A stretch of DNA of 64,000 nt from Candidatus Manganitrophus morganii (GTDB taxonomy: Bacteria; Nitrospirota; Nitrospiria; SBBL01; Manganitrophaceae): NCBI GenBank assembly GCA_021651055.1, contig JAJHOH010000001.1:3782001-3846000 (forward strand). The letters run 5' to 3'. Positions 1-11,103 of the stretch are shown here, in pieces. Below the pieces are notes generated by a model. It searched no databases. It had not been told where the DNA came from and saw only the letters and a list, made by a program, of their open reading frames with translations. A program made the position numbers and the translations under genes. Position 1 is the first letter of the stretch. Every line of letters begins with the position of its first letter.

Positions 1-477
1 TGTGGGACCGGCCGGTTCGGCTCCTTTCTCTCCGGATTGGGGTTCCGTTGGATCGGCTCCGATATTTCGGCGCAGATGATGGCGAAGTCGCAGGAGAAGG
101 TGAAGGGGAATGACAGGGTCCTCGGCCACATCCGATCCGATGCGGAGATCCTTCCGTTCAGGGATAAAAGTGTCGATTGTTTCCTCTCGATCCGCTTTCT
201 GCCCCACCTCCCCCCCGATGTGAAACAGAATGCCTTGAAAGAGATGGCGAGAGTCAGTCGGCAATGGTTGATCATCGACCACACCTATCGAAACCCCTAT
301 AAGGCATTTTGGCGGAACATCGGAACCAAGATCGGTGTCGGGAGCGGCGGAAAGAAGCGACTGACGAAGGAGGAGGTCTTTCAAGAGATCGAGCGGGCCG
401 GGCTTCGGATCCATCGGGTTTTTCCCGTTTCCCGTCTTTTCTCTGATAATATGTTGTTGCTTTGCAGCAAAATCTAG
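1..477 (+). CDS. Class I SAM methyltransferase, 5'-truncated by the window edge
   Basis: The reading frame is open from base 1, so the gene starts outside the window. The first visible residues read CGTGRFGSFL, the glycine-rich motif I of class I SAM-dependent methyltransferases, followed by a Gly-Ser-Asp acidic SAM-ribose segment. Further on, a motif II-like stretch (SDAEILPFRDKSVDCFLS) and the usual helix with 'ALKEMARVSRQW' support a Methyltransf_11-type fold. The substrate cannot be read from the sequence. Its position just before a polysaccharide locus would allow a role in lipid or sugar methylation, but the 363-bp gap downstream means it need not belong to that operon. Family call is firm, function unknown. 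Confidence 0.8.
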   Translation, partial: CGTGRFGSFLSGLGFRWIGSDISAQMMAKSQEKVKGNDRVLGHIRSDAEILPFRDKSVDCFLSIRFLPHLPPDVKQNALKEMARVSRQWLIIDHTYRNPYKAFWRNIGTKIGVGSGGKKRLTKEEVFQEIERAGLRIHRVFPVSRLFSDNMLLLCSKI

Positions 478-840
478 CGACTTAGAATTTGTCTTCGGAC
501 GCATGGATACCCTCTTGGGCCATTTATCCCTACGTAGTTCTGAAAAGAATCGACTGTTACCCTCCTGTTGCAACGTCTGAAATCGTTGTTTCAAGCGACC
601 GGCCACGCCCGTCAAAATTTATCCCGAACTGTAAGATATCCTTGCATTGTTCATCTCATTTTGATATACGTATATGACTTAGATTTCTCTAAAGCCCCAT
701 CTATTTCTCCAGGGCATAAATTAGATTCAATACCAACGAGATCCTCTCTTTTTACAGATATATCTTTTATTATTTTTAAGATTGCAAGGCTGGGTTAGGT
801 CACATTCGATTTATATTCGTTTCTTGAGATTGAGGGCAAC
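478..840. other. AT-rich intergenic stretch upstream of the polysaccharide locus
   Basis: About 360 bases without a convincing gene. The composition is clearly more AT-rich than in the flanking genes. Two short open frames here (about 60-76 codons) show no family resemblance, no good ribosome binding site and overlap each other. It presumably holds the promoter of the manC operon, but I could not identify a clear -35/-10 pair or a JUMPstart-like element. Confidence 0.5.
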
Positions 841-2262
841 ATGTACGGAGTGATACTGGCAGGGGGTAGTGGAACGCGCTTTTGGCCGCTCAGCCGGGAA
901 GAATACCCAAAGCAGCTCTTAAAGATCTTCGGCAATCATAGTCTTATTCAGGCCACCCTGGCCCGGATTACCGACCTGATCCCTTCCAATCAGACATATA
1001 TTGCCACCAACCCTTCCCAGGCGGAGCAGATCAAATTTCAGCTGAACCCTTCCCAAGAGGGGCCTCACTTTATCTATGAGCCGATGGGGAGGAACACGGC
1101 GGCGGCGATCGGTCTGGCGGCAACTTATTTACGCAAACGCTTTGAAGATGGCGTCATGGTGGTCCTCTCCGCGGATCACTTTATCAGGGAGCCGCACATT
1201 TTCGTTGAGGCGCTTCGTTTGGGAGAAGGTCTTGCCAACGAAGGCTATCTCGTGACCTTGGGCGCCAAGCCGACCCGCCCCGAGACCGGCTATGGCTATA
1301 TCCAAAAGGGAAAACCTTTTCCGAATCATCCCGGTGCATCGACCGTACAGCGCTTCGTTGAAAAACCGAACCGTGAAACCGCCGAACAGTATTTAAAAAG
1401 AGAAGATCACTTCTGGAATACGGGGATCTTCCTCTGGAAGATCTCAACGATTTTGGCGGAGATCAAGCAGTTTGTTCCTGAGCTGTCGGAGGGTTTGAAG
1501 GAAATTGAAGAGAAGATCGGAACGGCGGAGGAAGCGGAAGTGCTTGCACGCGTTTATCCGACGCTTCCCTCCATCTCGATCGACTATGCCGTTTTGGAGA
1601 AGTCGGATCGCCTCGCCGTGATCTCCACCGACATGGGGTGGGAAGATGTCGGCTCCTGGAGCGCGCTCGATGAAGTGATCCAACGAGACGGCAATGGGAA
1701 CATCCTCACGGGAAATGTCGTCAACATCGACAGCTCCAACAGCATCATCTACGGACAAAAGCGGGTTATTGCGGTGGTCGGCCTGAAAGACATTGTCGTG
1801 GCCGATACGGAGGATGCAACCCTCATCTGCTCGAAGGATAAGGCGCAGGAGGTCAAGAAGGTCGTTGAGGCGCTGAAAGGCCGCAACGGCGATGAACACC
1901 GCGTTCACAGAACGGTCATCCGCGCCTGGGGGAGCTACACCGTTCTGGAAGAGGGACGCGATTACAAAATCAAGCGGATTCTGGTCAATCCTCGGGCGCG
2001 TCTTTCCCTTCAAATGCATCATAAGCGGAGCGAGCATTGGGTTGTGGTCGCGGGAACGGCGCGGGTCACCTGCGGGGAGAGTGTTTATACCATTCAGGCC
2101 AACCAGAGCACCTTTGTCCCGATGGGGGTGAAGCATCGGCTGGAGAATCCGGGCGATGAGCCGCTCCAGATCATCGAGGTGCAGAGCGGGAATTATCTCG
2201 GAGAAGACGACATCGTCCGGTATCAGGATGATTACGGGCGAGTGGAGGCCAAAAAGGGCTAA
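841..2262 (+). CDS. manC: Mannose-1-phosphate guanylyltransferase / mannose-6-phosphate isomerase (bifunctional ManC/AlgA type)
   Basis: Makes GDP-mannose from mannose-1-phosphate and GTP, and in the bifunctional type also interconverts fructose-6-P and mannose-6-P. At 473 residues it has the usual length of the type II family. The N-terminal nucleotidyltransferase signature GGSGTRFWPLSREEYPKQ (residues 8-25) is intact, followed by the FVEKP substrate-binding motif. The C-terminal third is a cupin with a HHKRSEHW metal-binding segment, typical of the phosphomannose isomerase half. It is followed two bases later by a phosphomannomutase gene, so the two are surely co-transcribed. It heads the GDP-sugar supply for the whole surface-polysaccharide locus. 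Confidence 0.95.
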   Translation: MYGVILAGGSGTRFWPLSREEYPKQLLKIFGNHSLIQATLARITDLIPSNQTYIATNPSQAEQIKFQLNPSQEGPHFIYEPMGRNTAAAIGLAATYLRKRFEDGVMVVLSADHFIREPHIFVEALRLGEGLANEGYLVTLGAKPTRPETGYGYIQKGKPFPNHPGASTVQRFVEKPNRETAEQYLKREDHFWNTGIFLWKISTILAEIKQFVPELSEGLKEIEEKIGTAEEAEVLARVYPTLPSISIDYAVLEKSDRLAVISTDMGWEDVGSWSALDEVIQRDGNGNILTGNVVNIDSSNSIIYGQKRVIAVVGLKDIVVADTEDATLICSKDKAQEVKKVVEALKGRNGDEHRVHRTVIRAWGSYTVLEEGRDYKIKRILVNPRARLSLQMHHKRSEHWVVVAGTARVTCGESVYTIQANQSTFVPMGVKHRLENPGDEPLQIIEVQSGNYLGEDDIVRYQDDYGRVEAKKG

Positions 2263-2264
2263 CC

Positions 2265-5569
<3,305 letters not shown>

Positions 5570-5724
5570 AATTGATTTACTTTACGCATCGATAGAGGCT
5601 CAGATGAGAGTCGGCTTATCAATATCTGTGTCTGGTTCCATTGTCGCTTCATGTTTACTCGATACACATTTCGAATGCAAGTCGCAGTGATCTTCAGGTG
5701 CCATAAATTGAAAAAGGTGAATTA

Positions 5725-6708
5725 ATGCCTGAAATATATACTGGAAATGGTATATTCCCATTTAGTGGAAAAAGAGTGTGGATTACGGGCCATCGTGGGA
5801 TGCTTGGGTCTGCTCTGGCTCGAAATTTTAGCAAAGAGGGAGCTCATTTATTGCTCGCCTCGCGTCAAGAACTTGATTTATGCAGCCAAAAATCCGTTTA
5901 CGATTGGATGGACAAGAATCGACCGGAGCTCATTTTTCATGTCGGGGCGAAGGTTGGGGGTATTTATGCGAATACCACTTTTCCCGCTGATTTTCTATAC
6001 AGTAATTTGATGATCCAAACGAATGTGATTCACGCCGCGCACCACTTTGGAGCCGAGAAGCTGGTTTTCGTTGCATCGAATTGTACCTATCCGACCATCG
6101 CGGCCCAGCCCATCTCCGAGGAGGCGCTGATGACCGGTCCACTGGAGGAGAACATTCGTTCGTATGCGATTGCCAAAATTGCGGGAATAGAGCTCTGCCG
6201 GGCATATCGCAAGCAGTACGGATGCAACTTCATTTCAGTGATCCCCCCCAATTTATACGGTCCGGGTGACAATTATCATCCCCAGCATGGCCATGTCGTT
6301 GCCGGCATCCTCCGCCGGGCCCATGAGGCGAAACTGGCCGGAAAAAAAGAATTGGTTGTCTGGGGCGACGGAACACCGAGACGGGAAGTATTGTATGTGG
6401 ACGATTTGGCCGACGCTATGAAATGCCTGATGGCCGCCTCGGTGAAGGACGATGTGTTCAATGTGGGATGCGGTCATGATCTATCCATTGCGGAATTGGC
6501 CCATTTGATTGCCGAAGTGATCGGTTTTGAGGGGCGCATTGTCTATGATAAGTCGAAGCCGAACGGAACGATGAGAAAGCTCCTTGACAGTTCCCGCATC
6601 CAGGCACTCGGCTGGCGCCCCAAGGTCGACGAAAAGACCGGATTGCAGAATGCCTATAATGATTTTCTGGCACGGCTCGAAACTCCTCAGCTTGGTGGGC
6701 GACTCTAA
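5725..6708 (+). CDS. fcl: GDP-L-fucose synthase (GDP-4-keto-6-deoxymannose 3,5-epimerase/4-reductase)
   Basis: Catalyses the epimerisation and NADPH-dependent reduction that turn the Gmd product into GDP-L-fucose. The 327-residue protein has TGHRGMLGSALARNF as nucleotide-binding motif, the ASNCTYP serine segment, the SYAIAK catalytic Tyr/Lys, and the PPNLYGPGDNYHPQHGHVV stretch diagnostic for this family. It is preceded by a non-coding gap of 155 bases. With gmd and the rmd-like gene, it means both a D-rhamnose and an L-fucose donor could be available to the locus. Confidence 0.93.
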   Translation: MPEIYTGNGIFPFSGKRVWITGHRGMLGSALARNFSKEGAHLLLASRQELDLCSQKSVYDWMDKNRPELIFHVGAKVGGIYANTTFPADFLYSNLMIQTNVIHAAHHFGAEKLVFVASNCTYPTIAAQPISEEALMTGPLEENIRSYAIAKIAGIELCRAYRKQYGCNFISVIPPNLYGPGDNYHPQHGHVVAGILRRAHEAKLAGKKELVVWGDGTPRREVLYVDDLADAMKCLMAASVKDDVFNVGCGHDLSIAELAHLIAEVIGFEGRIVYDKSKPNGTMRKLLDSSRIQALGWRPKVDEKTGLQNAYNDFLARLETPQLGGRL

Positions 6709-6842
6709 CACCGATCCTCTTAACACTAATCTGTTGCCCCAGTCACGTTGCATGCCCGCACAAAGCATGCGGAAGGACTGCGACTGCGCTCGTTATTGAT
6801 GGCGAGTGGGTTTCTTGAATAATCATTGGCGGTACATAAAGC

Positions 6843-8843
6843 ATGGTTGAGGATTTTGTTTTGCCTGCGGGGCTCGTTGGGCGCTTCGCGGTAGTAAAGC
6901 TGTGGCCTGAGATCAAGACTGCGGAAGATGAGGTAATCGCGCGTCTGAAAATCGCGGCGGCCGCTCTCGGCCTGGAATGCATTGAGATTTATGCAGATGG
7001 TCGTCTCTTGGAGACTCCAGCCAACGTTATAACAAAAAAAGATGTCGATTTCGTTTTTCATCTTCATTATGACACGCCAAAACTCTATGATGTTTTTTCA
7101 TTTGTGGCACTGTGGAATCCCATCCAGTTTTATCACGAATGGGGTTATCAACGCTGCTCGCGGAATCTGCTGACACATGATGATTTTGTAAGCTGCGGTT
7201 CTCCTGCTGCCGACGACCATGTCGGCCGTATGGTGCGAAGGGCCGCAACGCATCTGTCCCCTCTCTTCAACCTATATCATTCAGTCGCGGATATTGTTCA
7301 TCCGCCGTCACTGGGAGACCATAAACTTTTCTATGCTGGAATAAACTGGGAGGCTCTCGGTGGCGGGAGATCCCGCCATCAGGATTTGCTAAAATCCTTA
7401 GATCATACTGGCGTTCTCCGGATTTACGGCCCGAGGATATTCCAGGGCGTGAAGGTCTGGGACGGATATGACAGCTATGTCCGGGAGATTCCATTTGACG
7501 GTGTTTCGATGATGGATGAAATCGCCAAAGCTGGTATCGCGCTGGTTTTGTCATCGCAAGCGCACAAGGACTCCGAGCTGATGTCGAGCCGTTTGTTCGA
7601 GAGCGTGGCTGCCGGAGCGCTTGTCATTTGCGATGAAAATAACTTCTCTAAGAAGTTTTTCGGCGACTCTTTGCTATACATTGACACCCGATGGTCCGCC
7701 GACAGAATCTGCGATGACATATTAAAACATCTTGCTTGGGCAAAAAAGAATCACGATGAAGCCCTCGGAATGGTAGCGAAAGCACAGGATATATTTAGAA
7801 CGAAGTTCACTTTTAAGAAAAATCTGAAGGATCTGTATCTCGGATTTTCAGATCGGAAGCTTAAGCTCCTTAATCGTCAATGTCCAGAGGAGAGGAGAAT
7901 CAACGTTCGTTTAAACCTTCTAATGCCGGAATATTCGGATGCCATTCTTAATGCGCATATCGCCAGCGTGGTTACTCAGGAATACACCGATTTTTCTCCA
8001 ATCCTAATTATCGACAAAACTGCGGCGAGCGAAAACCAGTCTTGCATTAAAGCGGTTCTTTCAAAATTGAGAATGCCGATTGATGTGCTGGAGGTCGATT
8101 TCTTTACCTATGATCGTAGTCGGGAGATTAGATCGAGACGCAGAGTCGGCGAGATCATCGGCGAGGTCTTGAAGCGGACCCCACAAACGGATGCCGTGGT
8201 ATTCGTCGCGCCGAATGAGAAAATATTTTCCAATCATCTTCAAGTCCTTGCGGGAAGTTTGGCACGGAACCCGGACAAGAACTGTGCAGCAACGGCTGCC
8301 ATTTTGAAACATGGAGATCAACCGATTCATAGCGTCCACGAGAGGATTGATTTCCGGCATCTTAATCCATCTGCACCGAATGGTTATGCACGTTTCATTT
8401 TCAGGGTTCTAGGGTTCCCAAAAGATTTGGGTCTGGCGCTGCCTCATCTGGATAGAAAGACGCTTGCTGTTTTAGTGGGTGAGAGCGTAATCAGCCAGGA
8501 AGTCCCATCAACCGTCGTTATTGATCTCGAGGATGAGTTTCCTTCCGGTCCTTGGAATGAGGGGCAAGAGAATGCCGTCATCAGCGATTTCTCACCATCC
8601 GCTTTCGCTACATACACCGGTTATGAGACGATCCTGCCGCCTTTACCCCCTCCGGTTAGCGTATCTTGGCGCATCATGCAATTATTGCGTTTGATCGTAG
8701 CTCAGGCACGCGCACAGCGCAGACGGGGCCTCGCGCAACTGCTACGCTTGGTTATCGCTCAGGCTCGAATACTACGCAGGGAGGGCCTGGCGGCACGGCT
8801 CATTGTTTTGAAAAGGAAGCTCAGAAAGAAGTTGACTGAGTAA
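6843..8843 (+). CDS. Large two-domain glycosyltransferase with amphipathic C-terminal helices
   Basis: 666 residues, probably a peripheral membrane glycosyltransferase. Residues of about 1-345 look like a CgeB/GT4-related domain: the segment SSRLFESVAAGALVICD is the conserved donor-binding turn of Glyco_trans_1_2 proteins. Residues of about 355-590 resemble a GT-A-type domain (a strand-turn with 'HIASVVTQEYTDFSPILIID'), though its DXD motif is not obvious. The last 55 residues consist of two similar Arg/Leu-rich helices (LLRLIVAQAR and LLRLVIAQAR) followed by a Lys-rich end, suited to membrane attachment. It precedes the ABC exporter genes by 33 bases, so a role in building the exported glycan is likely. 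Specific linkage unknown. Confidence 0.65.
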   Translation: MVEDFVLPAGLVGRFAVVKLWPEIKTAEDEVIARLKIAAAALGLECIEIYADGRLLETPANVITKKDVDFVFHLHYDTPKLYDVFSFVALWNPIQFYHEWGYQRCSRNLLTHDDFVSCGSPAADDHVGRMVRRAATHLSPLFNLYHSVADIVHPPSLGDHKLFYAGINWEALGGGRSRHQDLLKSLDHTGVLRIYGPRIFQGVKVWDGYDSYVREIPFDGVSMMDEIAKAGIALVLSSQAHKDSELMSSRLFESVAAGALVICDENNFSKKFFGDSLLYIDTRWSADRICDDILKHLAWAKKNHDEALGMVAKAQDIFRTKFTFKKNLKDLYLGFSDRKLKLLNRQCPEERRINVRLNLLMPEYSDAILNAHIASVVTQEYTDFSPILIIDKTAASENQSCIKAVLSKLRMPIDVLEVDFFTYDRSREIRSRRRVGEIIGEVLKRTPQTDAVVFVAPNEKIFSNHLQVLAGSLARNPDKNCAATAAILKHGDQPIHSVHERIDFRHLNPSAPNGYARFIFRVLGFPKDLGLALPHLDRKTLAVLVGESVISQEVPSTVVIDLEDEFPSGPWNEGQENAVISDFSPSAFATYTGYETILPPLPPPVSVSWRIMQLLRLIVAQARAQRRRGLAQLLRLVIAQARILRREGLAARLIVLKRKLRKKLTE

Positions 8844-8876
8844 AGCCGGTGGTTTAGATCTTGTAATGGAAAATAC

Positions 8877-9707
8877 ATGAATCCCCACGTTGCACCCCCT
8901 ATTTCTCTAATTTCATTGGTCAGCAGTTTACAGCGTAATCGTCAGCTCATTTTTCAAATGATAAAACGTGAAGTGGTCGGTCGCTACAAAGGTTCTGCCA
9001 TTGGACTGCTGTGGTCCCTTTTTAATCCGATATTCATGCTGGTGATGTACACATTTGTTTTCTCTGTTGTGTTCAAAGCCCGTTGGGGTATCGGTGGGGA
9101 AGAAACAAAAACTAAGTTCGCCGTAGTGCTGTTTGTGGGCATGATCGTGCATAGTCTGTTTTCTGAAGTTCTCAACCGCGCTCCGGGATTGATTCTTAAT
9201 AATGTCAGCTACGTCAAAAAGATTGTCTTTCCCCTGGAAATCCTGCCGGTTATCAGCATGGGAGCTGCGTTATTCCATAGTCTGGTCAATCTATTTGTAC
9301 TGTCTATCGCTCTCATCATCCTCAATGGTTCCTTTTACTGGACAGCTATTTTCATGCCGTTGGTGTTACTTCCCTTCGTCGCGCTCACATTAGGTTTCGC
9401 TTGGGTCCTTGCATCTTTGAGCGTATTTTTGCGGGATGTAGGGCAAGCGATTGGATTTGCAATGACGGTTATGATATTCTTTTCCCCTGTTTTTTACCCG
9501 ACTTCGGCTTTGCCTGAAGACTTGCGTCCCTGGCTGATGATTAACCCGCTCACATTTATCATTGAGCAGGCCCGCTCGGTTCTTATTTTTGGCCAATTAC
9601 CGAATTGGGCCGGTTTGACAGTTTACAGCTTGATTTCGATCCTCGTGGCTTGGATGGGGTATGCCTGGTTCCAAAAAACCAGAAAGGGATTTGCCAATGT
9701 CCTTTAA
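8877..9707 (+). CDS. wzm: O-antigen/polysaccharide ABC exporter, permease subunit
   Basis: Inner-membrane half of an ABC-2 type transporter that moves undecaprenyl-linked polysaccharide across the membrane. The 276-residue protein has the N-terminal signature 'REVVGRYKGSAIGLLWSLF' of Wzm/TagG/KpsM-like permeases and about six hydrophobic segments, ending in a short cytoplasmic tail. The ATPase gene follows with an 11-base overlap. ABC-dependent export implies the glycan is completed in the cytoplasm, unlike Wzy-dependent systems; no wzx or wzy gene was found in this locus. Confidence 0.93.
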   Translation: MNPHVAPPISLISLVSSLQRNRQLIFQMIKREVVGRYKGSAIGLLWSLFNPIFMLVMYTFVFSVVFKARWGIGGEETKTKFAVVLFVGMIVHSLFSEVLNRAPGLILNNVSYVKKIVFPLEILPVISMGAALFHSLVNLFVLSIALIILNGSFYWTAIFMPLVLLPFVALTLGFAWVLASLSVFLRDVGQAIGFAMTVMIFFSPVFYPTSALPEDLRPWLMINPLTFIIEQARSVLIFGQLPNWAGLTVYSLISILVAWMGYAWFQKTRKGFANVL

Positions 9708-11103
9708 TGATGTCGTCATCCGAGTAGAAGAAATTTCCAAGCGCTTTGAACTCTACGATTCTCCTCGCGATCAGCTAAAACAGTTTATCTTTCCCAAGCT
9801 TCAACATTTCATCGGAATGGATCCGAAACGGTATTTCCGTGAATTCTGGGCGCTCAAGAACATCTCTTTTGAGGTCAGGAAGGGAGAGTCCGTCGGCATC
9901 ATCGGACGAAACGGCAGCGGGAAAAGCACGTTACTGCAAATCATTACGGGGACACTTGCGCCGACAACGGGTACAGTGACGACGAATGGACGAATTGCCG
10001 CCTTGCTGGAATTGGGTTCCGGCTTTAATCCCGAATTCTCCGGGCGTGAGAATGTTTATCTCAATGGTGCGTTGCTTGGATTCAGCAAAGAGCAAATGGA
10101 CATTAAATTTGACGCGATTGCCGCATTTGCGGATATTGGTGAGCATTTGGATCAGCCGGTCAAGACTTATTCCAGCGGCATGCTTGTTCGTCTTGCCTTT
10201 GCCGTTCAAGTGCAGGTTGAACCTGACATCTTGATCGTCGACGAGGCGCTTGCAGTTGGTGACGCGTTATTCCAGAAGCGGTGTTTTCAACAACTTGAAA
10301 AATTGGTCAATAATGGTACGACATTATTATTTGTGTCTCACGATCAGGAAAGCGTCAGAACATTGACCAGTCGTGCACTCCTCTTGAATAGGGGGGTAGC
10401 CGTCGAATGGGGGCTATCTTCGGAGGTGATACTTGAATATCGTCGGCTATTACACGATGAGGAGTCCGTGTATTTCAGCGCCGCCGTAAAGGATATAGCG
10501 GCACGAAGGCGCGCTGTAAAAGCCACAGAATCTTTAGAGGTGGGCAGCGCTTCGCAGGCGTCAGTCGCAGTTGATCCCTGTTCAATACAAAATGCAATTG
10601 GTGCGCGACCTGATCGTCTTTCATTTGGCGAAGGCATAGTGAAGATCATACGAGTGGAAACACTAGATTCCGAAGGTAATCCGTGCTTAGTATATTACCC
10701 AGGAGAGCGATTGCGCATCAGAATCGTATGCGAAGCGCAGGCGGACATTGATAAATTGAATATCGCCATAAGACTCCGCAATAAAGAAGGAGTCAAGATT
10801 TACTCGTGGGGCACACTCAATCAGGATATAAGTATTCTGGCGGCCAATTCGGTAGAGCCAGTTTTTTGGAGCCGACAAATCAAAGCGTGCGAGCAATTTA
10901 ACGTTTTATTCGAATGCGCCTGTAGCCTGGGAACCAATCTTTACGAGGTGCAGGCTGCAGTTTCATTTGAAGAAACGCCGGATTATATATCACAGCGCGT
11001 GTTACATTGGGTGGATGAAGCAGCTTTCTTTCAAGTTCTAATGAAGAAGAATGAGCATTTTTTCGGCGGTGTGGTTGACCTCAAAATGAAGGCGACATGG
11101 TGA
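9697..11103 (+). CDS. wzt: O-antigen ABC exporter ATPase with C-terminal glycan-binding domain
   Basis: Energises polysaccharide export together with the permease. Walker A is GRNGSGKST, the ABC signature is YSSGMLVRLAF and Walker B is ILIVDEALAVGD. After the ~240-residue ATPase, residues of about 310-465 form an extra beta-rich region matching the position and length of the Wzt C-terminal domain, which in E. coli O8/O9a recognises the modified end of the glycan. An in-frame ATG exists 36 bases upstream, but the ATG at 9697 has AAGGGA at a good distance and matches the family N-terminus, giving 468 residues. The stop overlaps the next gene's start. Confidence 0.93.
   Translation: MSFNDVVIRVEEISKRFELYDSPRDQLKQFIFPKLQHFIGMDPKRYFREFWALKNISFEVRKGESVGIIGRNGSGKSTLLQIITGTLAPTTGTVTTNGRIAALLELGSGFNPEFSGRENVYLNGALLGFSKEQMDIKFDAIAAFADIGEHLDQPVKTYSSGMLVRLAFAVQVQVEPDILIVDEALAVGDALFQKRCFQQLEKLVNNGTTLLFVSHDQESVRTLTSRALLLNRGVAVEWGLSSEVILEYRRLLHDEESVYFSAAVKDIAARRRAVKATESLEVGSASQASVAVDPCSIQNAIGARPDRLSFGEGIVKIIRVETLDSEGNPCLVYYPGERLRIRIVCEAQADIDKLNIAIRLRNKEGVKIYSWGTLNQDISILAANSVEPVFWSRQIKACEQFNVLFECACSLGTNLYEVQAAVSFEETPDYISQRVLHWVDEAAFFQVLMKKNEHFFGGVVDLKMKATW

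Noticed and set aside
489-798. Two short overlapping forward frames upstream of manC
   Set aside because: AT-rich intergenic sequence, no translation signals, no family resemblance.
9661-9696. Upstream ATG as the start of wzt
   Set aside because: Adds 12 residues absent from the family; the ATG at 9697 has a better ribosome binding site.
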